From Vombatus ursinus (taxonomy: Eukaryota; Chordata; Mammalia; Diprotodontia; Vombatidae): a stretch of DNA of 64,000 nt. The stretch lies in assembly GCF_900497805.2 (NCBI RefSeq), contig NW_020954713.1:7104180-7168179 (forward strand), in the 5' to 3' direction. Each line of letters starts with the position of its first letter. Position 1 is the stretch's first letter. The notes beneath the pieces were generated by a model that saw nothing but the letters and a program-made list of their open reading frames with translations, did not search any database and was not told the DNA's origin. Made by a program: the position numbers and the translations under genes. Positions 31,845 to 42,769 of this stretch are shown here, piece by piece.

Positions 31845-32525
31845 GTAGCAGCATAGAAAATATCAAGAGTCCTTTCAGAATAGAAGTATAAGTCTTACAC
31901 TGGTCTAATTTTTCTCAGGTTCTGGGCCTATGAGCCATTTTGGTAGCAGCTGGAGATACTTTCAGTTGCTGGCCCTGTCTGGTACATGGTTGATAAATCA
32001 CTGGAAAAATGATGTGTTTAATATGAAGCACTGGGCATGGCCCACCCACTTCCCACCTCTGGGGCCTGAGTGGGCAGCTGTGATGCTAAAGACTCCACAT
32101 TGTTCAGTTCCCAGGAGAGCAGTCAAATGGTGGGCCATTTTGGAATTAAATTATAGCCCAACTAAAGTGACGATGAGTTTCCTTCTGTCTCATTTTTTTT
32201 TTATTGCAGTCCAGTGTTGGGTCCTGATATAGTTAGCAACTTGACCCAGGCTTCACCAGATGGAGGAAAGTAGGACAACCACTCTAAACCTTCATCAAAA
32301 TGTTTCCATCTCCACAAGTTTCCTGCCTTGATGGCAGTGGAATCCAGACTCGGGGCCAGAGGAGGAGACAGGTTCCAGACATTTGCGCTCAGCATCTCAG
32401 GGCTGGCACTCTGTCTCTTTTGGGATGAGAGAGCCCTTGGAAATTTTGGGTCAAAAGGAGCTTTTCTGTGTTATTCAGAAGGTAGCCAGAAAACTCAACC
32501 AAAAGGATAGGTCTGTGCTACAGTG
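31845..32525. other. No recognised feature
   Basis: No repeat family and no credible exon. The longest frame (31930-32232) has no known motif. Confidence 0.4.
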
Positions 32526-32526
32526 A

Positions 32527-32562
32527 TTGATCCATCCATCTATCTATCCATCCATCCATCAA
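32527..32562. repeat. (ATCC/ATCT)n microsatellite
   Basis: Short tetranucleotide run preceding an L2 terminus. Confidence 0.85.
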
Positions 32563-32665
32563 AAGACATTTATTAAAGTTCTACTGCATCCTAGGCATTG
32601 TGGTGGGTGCTGAGGATGCACATTAAAAGAGAAACAGTTTCTGCTCTCAAGAAGCTTACATTAAG
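32562..32665 (-). repeat. L2 3' end
   Basis: Reversed: 'catttattaaagttctactg', 'ctctcaagaagcttaca'. It serves as the target of the SINE1 that follows. Confidence 0.78.
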
Positions 32666-32804
32666 GGGCAGCCCGGTAGTGCAGTGGATAGAGCACCAGC
32701 CCTGGAGTCAGGAGGACCTGAGATCAAATCTGACCTCAGACACTTGACACTTACTAGCTGTGTGACCTTGAGCAAGTCACTCAACCCCATTGCCTACAAA
32801 AAAA
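32666..32804 (+). mobile_element. SINE1-like SINE with 15-bp target duplication
   Basis: Flanks: 'gaagcttacattaag' at 32651-32665 and 'gaagcttacgttaag' at 32805-32819 (one change). Forward copy from 'gggcagcccggtagtgcagt' to a short A tail. Confidence 0.92.
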
Positions 32805-32819
32805 GAAGCTTACGTTAAG

Positions 32820-33382
32820 TAGGTGCTAATGGTTCATTGGGGAGCCAATTGGGGTACATGAGATGCTTAGGGAGGACTAATGCCTCTAGGTGAGGGCTTA
32901 CCAAGCCCTCCTCAAGGCTGCTTATCCACCTTTGGTGTCCATCTTCACCCAACTCTCACCTGTGGCTCCGAGAAGTTGTACCATGAATAGTGGCCACACG
33001 CTGGTAAACTATATCGGCAGAAGGGCTAAACCAGGTTGAGGAAAACTTATGGACCTCAAACTTGTAGGTGAGTTTGGGGGATGTCTACCCCAAGCATGCG
33101 AAGACTTCCCCTGCAGAATGGGCAGATGAGAACAATTTGTTCCAATGGCCATGAAGGCAGCTGAAGCAGGAACACTTAGAGCTTGGTTAGACATCAAAGA
33201 TGCCAAGGTCATCCACTGCATCCTGAGACATTGCCTGCTGTCCTGCCACTGGACTTCAGTGACTCAGAAGGACTGTGAGGCTGATGACTTTGTGCAACTC
33301 TGTCTTGCTTAAATCCAATTCATGCACAAGTGAAGACATCACCTGTTGGTCCTCTTTGAAAATTAACAACAGTTAATGGTTC
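32820..33382 (+). mobile_element. RTE-like marsupial repeat, copy 1
   Basis: About 560 bases matching 62225-62780 throughout, including 'aatgggcagatgagaacaat', 'agcttggttagacatca' and 'cttaaatccaattca', and ending in an 'aacaacag' type tail. The AAC-rich tail suggests an RTE-type 3' region. No reading frame is preserved. The family name is tentative. Confidence 0.7.
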
Positions 33383-33390
33383 CTTCTAAA

Positions 33391-33465
33391 GGAAAGGAAG
33401 AAGAAAGGAAGGAAAGAATAGAAGGAAAGGGAAGAGAAAGGAAGAGGAGAGAAAGGAAAGGAAGA
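33391..33465. repeat. GGAAA-rich microsatellite
   Basis: Purine-only tract of GGAAA/GAAAG units. Confidence 0.9.
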
Positions 33466-33474
33466 GCTAGATAT

Positions 33475-33712
33475 CTATTGGGTGCCTAATATGCATTAGG
33501 CACTATGCTAAGTGTTTTACAAATATCTCAGTTGATCCTCACAACAACCCTGTTAGGTAGGTGCTATTATTACCCCCATTTAATAGTTGAGGAAACTGAG
33601 ATAGAGGTTAAATTACGTTTCCAGAGTTACACAACTAGTAAGTGTCTAAGGCTGGATTTAAACTCAGATCTTCCTGACTCCAGGCCCAGTGCTCTATCCA
33701 CATAGCTGCCTC
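33475..33712 (-). repeat. MIR, nearly full length
   Basis: Reversed with all parts: terminus 'taggcactatgctaagtg', 'gatcctcacaacaaccctgt', core 'gttacacaactagtaagtgt', head 'ccagtgctctatccacatag'. Confidence 0.88.
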
Positions 33713-33804
33713 TGGGCATGGAGTGCTACTTTTTCTTTGGGAGAATGTTTTTGACACTTGGGTGGTTGGGTTCTGCTGTTTACTAAGAGAGGATAACATA
33801 AAAT

Positions 33805-34020
33805 AAAAGAAGAGAGCTAGAGTTAGAGTCAAGAAGACTTGAATTCAAATTTCACCTCCAATACTACTAGCTGTATGACCAGGGTGAGTCACTTAACCGC
33901 TCTGAGTCCTAGCTTCTTTATTTGCAAAATGACAACAGTAGTTACCATAGTGCCTGCTTCAAAGGATGGTTGTGATAAGATAATGTAGGTAAAGTGCTTT
34001 GTAAATTTTTTAAAAAGCCT
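33805..34020 (+). repeat. MIR
   Basis: Forward: 'actagctgtatgaccaggg', 'tcacttaaccgctctgagtc', 'taaagtgctttgtaaa'. Confidence 0.78.
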
Positions 34021-34027
34021 TTAAGAT

Positions 34028-34115
34028 ATATATACTTATGTATGTGTGTAAATATATATATATATAATGTAGTATATACTATCTATATATTTTAAAGTAT
34101 ATATAGTATAAAGTA
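34028..34115. repeat. (TA)n-rich microsatellite
   Basis: Imperfect TA/TATG runs. Confidence 0.85.
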
Positions 34116-34139
34116 TAAATATCAGGTATTATTATTATT

Positions 34140-34605
34140 GTCACTCTGATATATCCTAGTGATTGGTTCCCCAAAGCCAAAGTTGCTTCCTTACAAAAGA
34201 ACTAGTGGGAGGGAATTTTAGGGAATCATTCTGAACATAGTATGATTTAGTGGAATGCTTATGAGGTTGGTTGTCAGAAGAACTGTATGTTAACTTAATG
34301 CATTAGGGACATAGGTGGTATTGTTTATCCTTGATCGGGTCTTCTGGTGTTGCTCTCCAGGGAAGTGAGCCACTGCTTAAGAAATAAAAAATGTCCCATA
34401 ACAGAATTTGGATTCCTAGAGTGAGGCTTAAAATGAGGGAAAGGCAGCCTTGTAGCCAAAGACGTAAGGTAGATTAAAAAAAAAGATGCTTTCCAGGCTA
34501 TGGAAGAGTAGAGCTTATTTGATACTTTAATACTTCAAATGATATATTGACTTGGAAGCCATGAAGCAAGCATTCCTTCTTCAAAAAGAACAAATCAAAT
34601 AAAAC
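34140..34605. other. No recognised feature
   Basis: No repeat family or coding signal recognised. Confidence 0.35.
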
Positions 34606-34609
34606 AAAA

Positions 34610-35470
34610 ACAACCCACCTTTATTTACACTCACCCTGTGCAAAACACTGTACCATGCTCTGGAGGAGAAAACAAGTTTAGATAAGACTCAGTCTGTGCT
34701 CTCATGGAGTTTACATTCTAGCAGGAAGATACTGTAAGACACCAACATAGCTATAATGCACAATATTGCATGATAAGTACATGTTAAGTTACCAAAAATA
34801 AAGTTACCAAATAAGTGAATTGGAGGGAGAAGGTCATTATAAATAGGTAGAACAAGAATGACTTCTAGAGGAGGCATCATTTGACTTGAGCATTAAAAAT
34901 GGGAAGAAATTCCATAGGTAGAAATGGAGAGGGAGGGCCTTACAGACTTCAGAAATGATAAGAGAAAAGGCATTGGAGATAGAAGCATGGAAGACCAGGC
35001 CATGACTGGAGGACAGAAAGCTGTCCAGAGTGTGTGGAAGGAAGGAACATGAAATAAGATTGGGTCCAAGATGGCAGAGACCCTTCCATTCAATTCACAT
35101 CAAGAAGCATTTATTAAGCACCTACTATTTTCAAGTCACTGTGTTAGGCTCTGAGAATACAAAGACAAGAATGGTACTAGTCTTGGTCCTCCAAGTTTAG
35201 TGTTATTTTCCAGGTAACAGGGAAGTACCAATGATTTTTTTGTGCAGAGGGATGACATGACCAGATCCATACAAAAAAAGATTTTTCTGGCAGCGCTATA
35301 GATGACAAATTGTAAAGGGCAAAGAGTGGAAGTTATAAAGCTGTTGCAATAGCCCAAGTGGGTGTCAATAAGGGCTTATTAATGAAAGTGAAACCTTGGA
35401 AATAAAGAGGAGGAGACAGACACCAGAGATGTTTTGAATGTGAAATTGACAAGACTCGATAAATAATTAA
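34610..35470 (-). mobile_element. L2 composite
   Basis: Two reversed L2 pieces. 34610-35080 has 'gtgctctcatggagtttaca' and 'acttctagaggaggcatcat'. 35090-35470 starts with another terminus ('gaagcatttattaagcacct') and runs through 'gttgcaatagcccaagtggg'. Confidence 0.7.
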
Positions 35471-35474
35471 TTAT

Positions 35475-35990
35475 GAGAAATGAAGGAATGAATTGGAACT
35501 GATTCTGTGCCAGGTGTCATAGATCAAGACAGCCCCTGTCCTCAAGGAGTTTACATTCTAAAAAGAAAAGCCAACACAGGTAACAGAGTAGTAGTCAAGA
35601 AAGAGTGTGATTATCAAGGATGTCATAGTTATGATAAATGGAGTCATAAGAGAATTGATTAACATCTTTCCAAGAATGGTAATATTGATTTGATTGCTAT
35701 TCTCAGAAGCAGTGGTGGAAAGTGAGGTGGGATAAGCATGGGGTGGTATGGAATGAAGATGTCGGGGGAACAGAAGCAACTTAGTGGGTCCGTGTTGGGC
35801 AAATTACAGTGAACATTCACCAAAAAGAAGCGCAGAGAAGGAATGTTGGGCTGGACAATAGAGGCTGGAATGTGACATAGAAATGGGAGAAGGAAGAGTC
35901 GAAGGTAATTCAAGGTCATGAACACTGAAGATTAGATGATTGGTGATACTAATAGAAATCAGGAATACAAACATGGTTAAAGGAATTATA
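35475..35990 (-). repeat. Probable L2 remnant
   Basis: The first part has 'cctcaaggagtttacattct' of an L2 end. From about 35640 the sequence is unrecognised. Confidence 0.4.
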
Positions 35991-35994
35991 ATAA

Positions 35995-36490
35995 TCATAG
36001 GATCATAGAACTAGAGCTGCAAGGGACCTTTGAGTCCATCAAATCCAACACCCTGCCCCATTTTATGGATGAAGAAATTGAAGCTCAGAGAGGGTAATAG
36101 GTGACAGAGGTGGGGTTTGTACCCCATACAAATGCAGGGATCCTTGGTTTTGAATATGCTAAGATTCAGATCTATTACATACAAGTGGAAATCATAGATT
36201 TAGGTAGATGATAGATTTAGGGTTTGATCAAACGTAGGATGTTATCTAGTTCATCCTTTCCAACCATTTTACAGATGAGGAAGCAGAAACCCAGAGAAAG
36301 TAAGTGACTTGCCTAAGGCTGCACAGGTGATAAGTGGCAGAGTAGACATCTTCTATTAGAGTCACAAAGACCTGAGTTCAAATCCTGTCTCAGACACTTA
36401 CTAGCTGTAGAACCTTAGGCAAATTACTTAATCTCTCTTAGCCTCAGTTTCCCCATCTATAAACCCATTTCTTCTGACTTTAAAATCAGC
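35995..36490. repeat. MIR cluster
   Basis: Reversed MIR at 35995-36130 ('gggacctttgagtccatcaa'), reversed MIR at 36235-36347 ('cagatgaggaagcagaaac'), and a forward MIR at 36355-36475 ('cctgagttcaaatcctgtct', 'cctcagtttccccatctata') apparently inserted into the second. Confidence 0.7.
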
Positions 36491-36497
36491 ACATTTT

Positions 36498-38380
36498 TCA
36501 TGGTACCACCATGCCTTTCTTGATGTCCTGTAGTAGGTAGAGATGTGGGTCTGGAGCCCAAAGAAAAAGTAGGATTGGATTGGAGATTTGGTTGTTGTCT
36601 GCACAGAAGTGGTAGTTGAAGTTATTGGAGTGGATGAGACTGCTAAGGAAGAGTGGACAGCAAGAGTTGAGAACAGTGCCCAGCATGCTCCTGGGGAACA
36701 TATATGTTAAAGGAGGAAGAGAAGGAGAAGTAAGCAAAGGAGACAAAGATAGAACCTCCAGTGAGGTGGAGAAGAAGCACAGAAGTTGTTGGAGCTGAAG
36801 TCAAAGGAGGAGGAGAGAATTCTGAAGGAAAGAGGAGCCAATAGGACCCAAAGCTACAAAAAGATCAAGGAAGATGAGGGCTAAAGAAAGGCTATTAGAT
36901 TTGGCAATAGAGTGACCCTAGGGAGAGGAGTTGAAATAGGGTGGCTGGGGAAAGAAGGAAGATTGTAAAGATTTGAAGAGAACGTGGATAGTGAGAAAGT
37001 AGAGACATTGAGGGAAGACAGTTTTTAAAAAAAATTATATTATTTCATTAAATATTTCCCAATTACATGTAAAAATTTTAATAATCATTTAAAAAATTTT
37101 GAGTTCCAAATTTTTACTCTCTCCCTTCCCTCCCCCCACACTGAGAAGGCAAGCCAGTTGACATTGATTATACATGTGAAGTCATGCAAAACATATTTCT
37201 ATATCAACTGTGTTGCAAAAGAAAACACAAATAAAAGAAAACAATAAAAATAAAGAGAGTTTTTAAAAAGTATGCTTCAGTCTGCATTCAAAGTTCATCA
37301 TTTGTCTCCCTGGAGGTGGATAACATTTTTCATCATGGGTTCTTTGGAATTGTCTTGGGTGATTGTCTTGGTCAGAGTAGCTAGGGCTTTCTCAGTTGGT
37401 CATCTCTACAATATTGCTGTTATTGTGTACAATGTTCTTCTGGTTCTGCTCATTTTGCATCACAGTCTTCTCAGGTTTTTCTGAAACCTTCCTGTTCATC
37501 ATTTTTTTTATAGCACAATAATATTTCATCACACTCACATACCACAATTTGTTTAGCCATTTCATGGGCATCCCCTTGATGTCCAATTCTTTGTCATCAC
37601 AAAAAGAGCTGCTATAAATATTTTTGTATAAATGGTTCCCTTTCCCTTTTATTTGATCTCTTTGGGATACAGACCTAGTAGTGGTATTGCTGGGTCAAAG
37701 GGTGTGCACAATTTTAGAGACCTTTGGATAGTTACAAATTGTTCTCCAGAAAGGTTGGAATAGTCCAGAGCTCCACCAGCAACACTTTAGTATCCCAATT
37801 TTTCCACATCCCCTTCAACATTTGTCATTTTCCTTTTTTGTCATGGTAGTCAATCTGATAGATATGAGATGGTATCTCAGAGTTTTGTTTTAATTTGCAT
37901 TTCTCTAATTAGTAGTGATTTGGAGCATTTTTATGTGATTTTATGTCATTTGATTTCTTCTTCTAAAAACTGCCTGTTCATAGCCTTTAACCAATTATCA
38001 ACTGGGGAAATGACTCTAATTTTTATAAATTTGACTCAGTTCCCTGTATATTGAGAAATGAGATCTTCATCAGAGAAACATGCTGTAACTCCCCCAGTTT
38101 TCTGTTTTCTTTCTAATTTTGACTACATTAATTTTATTTATGCAAAAGAGTTTTAATTTCAGGTAATCAAAATTATCCATTTTATATCCTCTGATGCTCT
38201 CTATCTCTTGGTTGGTCATAAACTGGGAAGAAAATTTTTTAAGAAATTTAGCAGTGAATAGAGGAGAAGAAAGAGATGGGATGTTAGCTAAATGGGTTAG
38301 AAGGGTCAAAGGATAGCATTTTTTTTGGATGGGAGAGGCCTGGGCATGTTTGAAAGCAATGGGAATCAATGGTGAAAGAG
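36498..38380 (-). mobile_element. L2 element split by an L1
   Basis: RT remnants at 36498-36750 read 'PRSMLG' and 'NNFNYHFCADNNQIS' on the minus strand (decayed YADD region). L2 text stops at the L1 (about 37028) and resumes at 38225 with 'aagaaatttagcagtgaata' and 'ggaatcaatgg'. Confidence 0.82.
37028..38224 (-). mobile_element. 5'-truncated L1 inside L2
   Basis: Reversed L1: 3'UTR ('ttcccaattacatgtaaaaa', 'ctctcccttccctcccccc'), then the ORF2 C-terminus ('MKYYCAIKKMMN', 'WLNKLWYVSVMKYY'), ending near 38224 in the 'MTNQEIESI' region. Likely target duplication: 'gggaagacagtttttaa' at 37012-37028 against 'gggaagaaaattttttaa' at 38225-38242. About 1.2 kb, typical of 5' truncation. Confidence 0.87.
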
Positions 38381-38394
38381 AAAAAAATATACAT

Positions 38395-38436
38395 GTGCAA
38401 GAGAGAATGAGGGGGAAAGAGCAAGAGAGAGAAGGG

Positions 38437-38495
<59 letters not shown>
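38395..38495. repeat. (GA)n microsatellite
   Basis: Pure GA for its last ~50 bases and degenerate at the left. Confidence 0.95.
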
Positions 38496-38498
<3 letters not shown>

Positions 38499-38564
38499 CC
38501 TTAGTTTTTAATAAGGATAACTATTCTTTTGTGAGATAGACAAGGTGCTACATTATATACATAG

Positions 38565-38797
38565 CTCATATTTATATAGCACTTTAAGGTTCACAAAGAA
38601 CATATATATTCTCACAGCAATCCTGGAAGGTAGGTGCTATTATTAATATCATTTTATAGATGGAGAAACTGAGGCAGAGAGAGGTTAAATGACTTGCAGA
38701 GGTCCTGCAGCTAGTATGTGAGGCAGTATTTGAATTCGGTTCTTCCTGACTCCAGGCCTCATGTACCAGGTAGCTATTGTATCACCTAGCTGATGTG
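38565..38797 (-). repeat. MIR, nearly full length
   Basis: Reversed: 'tatatagcactttaaggttc', 'gaaactgaggcagagagagg', 'tcctgactccaggcctc', 'gtatcacctagctg'. Confidence 0.85.
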
Positions 38798-38844
38798 GAG
38801 AAAGTCTGAGTGAAGCAACATTGAGGCATGAGAATAAGATGCCA

Positions 38845-39035
38845 GACTGGCATCAGAAGGCAGCATATATGAATCATGGCTTAGACACTTCCTAGAGGTA
38901 TAATTTTGAGCTTCATTTTGCTCAGCTATAAAATGAAGCTATAATAACAGGACTGTTTCACAGGGTTGTGTGATTTAGAGCATGTAGAACTCTTTGCAAA
39001 ACTTAAAATGCCATATAAATGTCAACCATTGCTGT
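38845..39035 (+). repeat. MIR
   Basis: Forward, diverged: 'cttagacacttcctagaggt', 'agctataaaatgaag', 'cacagggttgtgtga'. Confidence 0.6.
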
Positions 39036-39059
39036 GATTTCTCAACCTAAAAATCTTTC

Positions 39060-39225
39060 CCTGGCCATTACTTCCCTATATGTGTTATCTTTATCTTTTG
39101 GAATGCGTGCTTCTTGAAGGTAAGAACTGTTAAAAAACCTTTTTTTCTTTGTATTCCTAGTGCTTATCACAATGCCTAGCACATAGTGAGTACTTAATAA
39201 ATTATTTTTTGCATTAATTCAATGG
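39060..39225 (+). repeat. L2 3' end
   Basis: Forward: 'gcttcttgaaggtaagaact', 'gtgcttatcacaatgcctag', 'gtacttaataaatt'. Confidence 0.8.
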
Positions 39226-39850
39226 AGGAGGGAGTTTGAGACAACCCATTTTAGATTGATTCAATCATTTTAATAAAATAGGAAGCTTTGTCATCTGTGG
39301 TGATAGTGGGTAGTGGACAACAGAAGATAACAGAAATGGTTTAGATCAATTCACATAGAGAATGAAGTAAGCGAGTCCCTAAAGAAAAAGTAGGATTGCT
39401 GAACCAATGGAGATGACATACCATGATTTTTCAGTGGTTGGAATAAGCTCAGTTTCATTACTACTTCTGGTGATGGATGTCCTAGAGTAGAAGCAGAGAA
39501 ATAAAGAATGAAGAGTCCCATGGTTGGGAGACTGGGAGTTCAGAAGCAAGGAACTCCTTTTTTTTCTTTCCATCAATGAATGTTATTTTTCTATTGACTT
39601 CTTGGTCACTTTAAATGGAACAAAAGCACATTTCAAAATGCTGTAACATTTTAACAACATTATTCAGTTCAACAATGTTAATCATTTGGTTGTGTGAAAT
39701 GCATAGTAATTTAAAAAAAATAATTTTCCAGCATAAAATTCAGAAGATTTAAAATATTACTCCTTGGGCTGCAGTCAAAATAGGGCACAAGATAAAAAGA
39801 TTAAAAATCTGAAAATATAGTATAGTACCAAAAACTCTAGTAGAACAGTC
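39226..39850. other. No recognised feature
   Basis: AT-rich from 39580 on; no family recognised. Confidence 0.4.
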
Positions 39851-39959
39851 AATTGAAGAAGTAGACTACTAATTAGGAGTCTGACATATATTGGCTGTGT
39901 GGCCCCTCTGCAAGTCATTTAACCACACAATACCTTTATGCAAATCTCTACAAGTATAA

Positions 39960-41200
39960 ATTTCTTTTTAAAATTTTTTAATTAATTAATTTATTTAGAT
40001 TTATCAACAATCACTTCCATAAGCTTTTAAATTCCAAATTTTTCTCCCCCTCTGTCCCCAAGATGGCACACAATCTGATATAGGCTATACATATACATTC
40101 CTATTAAACATATTTTCACATTAGTGATGTTGTAAGGAAGAATTAGAACCAATAGGAGGAAACACAAGAAAGAAGAAACAAAACAAAACAGAAGAAAAAA
40201 GAGAGCAAATAGTATGCTTCCATCTGCATTTAAACTCCATAGCTCTTTCTTTGGATGTGGATAGCATTTTCCATATTGAGACCTTTGGAGATATCTTAGA
40301 TCCTTGCATTGCTGAGAAGGGCTAAGTCTATCAATGTTAGTCATTGCACAATATGGCTATTACTGTGTACAACATTCTCCTGGTTCTGCTCACTTCACTG
40401 AGCATCAGTCCATACAAGTCTTTCCTGATTTTTCTGAAGTCTGCCTGCTCATCATTTCTTACAGCATAATAGTATTCCATTACATTCATATGCCAAAACT
40501 TGTTTGGCCATTCCCCAATTGATGGGCATCCCCTCAATTTCCAATTCTTTGCCACCACAAAAAGAGCTACTTTAAATATTTTTGTACATGTGGGTCCTTT
40601 TCCCATTTGTATGATCTCTTTGGGATACAGCCCTAGAAATGCTATTGCTGGTTCAAAGAGTATGCGCATTTTTATAGCCCTTTGGGCATAGTTCCAAATT
40701 GCTCTCCAAAATGGTTGGATCAGTTCACACCTCCACCAATAGTGCATTAGTGTTCCAATTTTCCCACATCTTCTCCAACATTTATCATTTTCCTGTTTTG
40801 TCATTTTGGCCAATCTGATAGATGTGATGTGGTACCTCAGAGTTGTTTTGATTTGCATTTCTTTAATCAGTAGTGATTTAGAGCATTTTTTCACATGACT
40901 ATAGATGGCTTTAATTTCTTAATCTGAGAACTGCTTGTTCATATCCTTTGACCATTTATCAATTGGGGAATGACTTGTATTTTTATAAATTTGACTTAAT
41001 TTTCTATATATTTTAGAAATTAGGCCCTTATCAGAGACGCTGGTTATAAAAATTCTTTCCCAGTTTTCTACTTCCCTCCTAATCTCGGTTGCATTGGCTT
41101 TGTCTGTGCAAAAACTTTTCAATTTAATGTAATCAAAATTATCCATTTTGCATTTCATAATGTTCTCTATCTCCTGTTTGGTCATGAGTTCTTCTGTTCC
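39960..41200 (-). mobile_element. 5'-truncated L1
   Basis: Reversed L1 tail. 3'UTR at 39960-40330. The ORF2 C-terminus at 40337-40894 is an unbroken 185-codon frame with 'ENDKCWRRCGKIGTLMHYWW', 'PAIAFLGLYPKEI' and 'VMEYYYAVRNDEQADF'. A second frame at 40919-41190 has 'MTKQEIENIMKCKMDNFDYI'. The longest open frame in the window, but it is L1 residue without RT or endonuclease. Confidence 0.92.
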
Positions 41201-41366
41201 AGGAGCAGGGAATTCTAGGGCAGAGGGTAGTGAAACATTTACAGAAGAAATCATGGATTCAAGCTTGATTTTGCCTCATTAAACATTGCAGATTTTCAAG
41301 TGGAATTTGGATGACCATTGGTCAGATATGCTCAGGATTGCTGTCCAGGATTGATTGGATTCAGGG

Positions 41367-41594
41367 GTGTGCTAGAACCAGATCAAACTAGCTCACATAC
41401 AACCCAATTGTTATATTTTTAGTGTGAGCATTTACACCTTGGAAATCAGCAAATGCTACAAATCAGGGCTTCATTTATTGTCTTATTGGTTGTCTGGACT
41501 AAAGAATGTTAATAATGCAGATTAAACTTTAAAATGTGTCATTCACACTTTTTTTTTCTGAAGAGACAGTTGTTAATCATTTACCAGCACACCC
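41367..41594 (+). mobile_element. hAT-like non-autonomous DNA transposon
   Basis: Left end 'caggggtgtgctagaacc' and right end 'ttaccagcacaccc' are inverted copies (reverse complement of the right end: 'gggtgtgctggtaa'). The flanking octamers 'attggatt' and 'attcaatt' agree at 6 of 8, as expected for an old 8-bp hAT target duplication. No transposase frame. A sister copy lies at 5752-5992. Confidence 0.62.
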
Positions 41595-41919
41595 TTCATT
41601 CAATTAGATGCTATTGAGGTCCCTTCTAACTCTGAGGTTCTATATCTCTGATGTTGGCTTGGGGATCCAGATTAGTTTCTTACCAACCTAGACCTTTCAA
41701 TGATGCCCCATAGTTAGAAGTGGGGCAGGTCTTATCACAAGCATGTCAGGTTTATGTAAGATATGCCTGTCCATCTAATCTTGTGTTTATGCAATAGGAG
41801 TCAAAATGCACTTATTAAGTTGAATTAACTATCCTTGAACACCCCCATTGGGAGCCACTTTGAGGAACAGAACCATAGAAAAGGCATCTGGAGTCCCTTC
41901 TAACTCTAAATCTATGAAA

Positions 41920-42180
41920 CCATAAGCACTTGCTATCTGTTTGACCTTGGGCAAATCATTTTACCTCTCTTGACTTCAGTTTCCTAATACATAAAAGCAG
42001 AGAGTTGGACCAGACATCCTCCAAGGTCACATTCAGTTATAAATTTTTGAATCTGGATACTTTGTAGCTGTGTGACCTTGGGCAACCATCTTCACATTTC
42101 TGAGCCTCATTGTCCTCATCTGTAAAATGGGGTTAGACAAGATGGCTTCTGAAGTACCTTCTAGCATGAAATCTCTGAAC
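41920..42180 (+). repeat. Two MIRs in tandem
   Basis: 41920-42045 ('tgaccttgggcaaatcattt', 'gagttggaccagacatcc') and 42050-42180 ('tgtgaccttgggcaacc', 'gttagacaagatggcttc'). Confidence 0.7.
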
Positions 42181-42458
42181 CCGAGCCTAGCCCAGCAATT
42201 CTCAAAATGTGGTCCTGGGATACTTGGAGTCCCTGAGACACTTTCAGAACATTTGCAAACTATTTCATAATCCTAAGATGTTTTAATTTCTAACATAGTA
42301 AATATCAATAGGCACAACCCACAAAAACAAAACCTCTTTGGGGTCTTCAATACTTTTAAAAAGTGTGTGGGTATCCTAAGAACAAAAAGCCTATATTTTG
42401 GGCTACAATCTTCTCTTCACCATCCTTGACAAACATTCATGCTCCAGCATCTACTTGA

Positions 42459-42468
42459 AGACCTTTAG
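42459..42468. repeat. Target-site duplication of the SINE1
   Basis: 'agacctttag' here and at 42602-42611. Confidence 0.85.
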
Positions 42469-42601
42469 TTTAGGGACAGCTTGGTGGTGCAGTGGATGGA
42501 GCACCAGCCCTGGAGTCAGGAAGACCTGAGTTCAAATTTGGCCTCAGATCACTAGCTATGTGATCCTGGGCAAGTCATTTCACATTGATTGTCTAAAAAA
42601 A
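42469..42601 (+). mobile_element. SINE1-like SINE
   Basis: Forward copy from 'agggacagcttggtggtgca' to a short A tail. It interrupts L3 sequence that resumes at 42602. Confidence 0.9.
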
Positions 42602-42765
42602 AGACCTTTAGGATGGACTTCCTCTCAAGGCAACCACTTTGGGATGCCTCTAATTGTTAGGAAGTTTTTCCTAACACTGAGTTCAAAGCTGCTTCTCTGT
42701 AACTTCCAATTCTTCTCCAACTTTGGCCATCTGGGGCCAAGCAGAATGAGTCTCATATTGTGCGC
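42602..42765 (-). repeat. L3 3' region
   Basis: Reversed CR1-like text: 'aggaagtttttcctaacact', 'cttctctgtaacttcc', 'catctggggccaagcag'. Confidence 0.65.
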
Positions 42766-42769
42766 TTGG

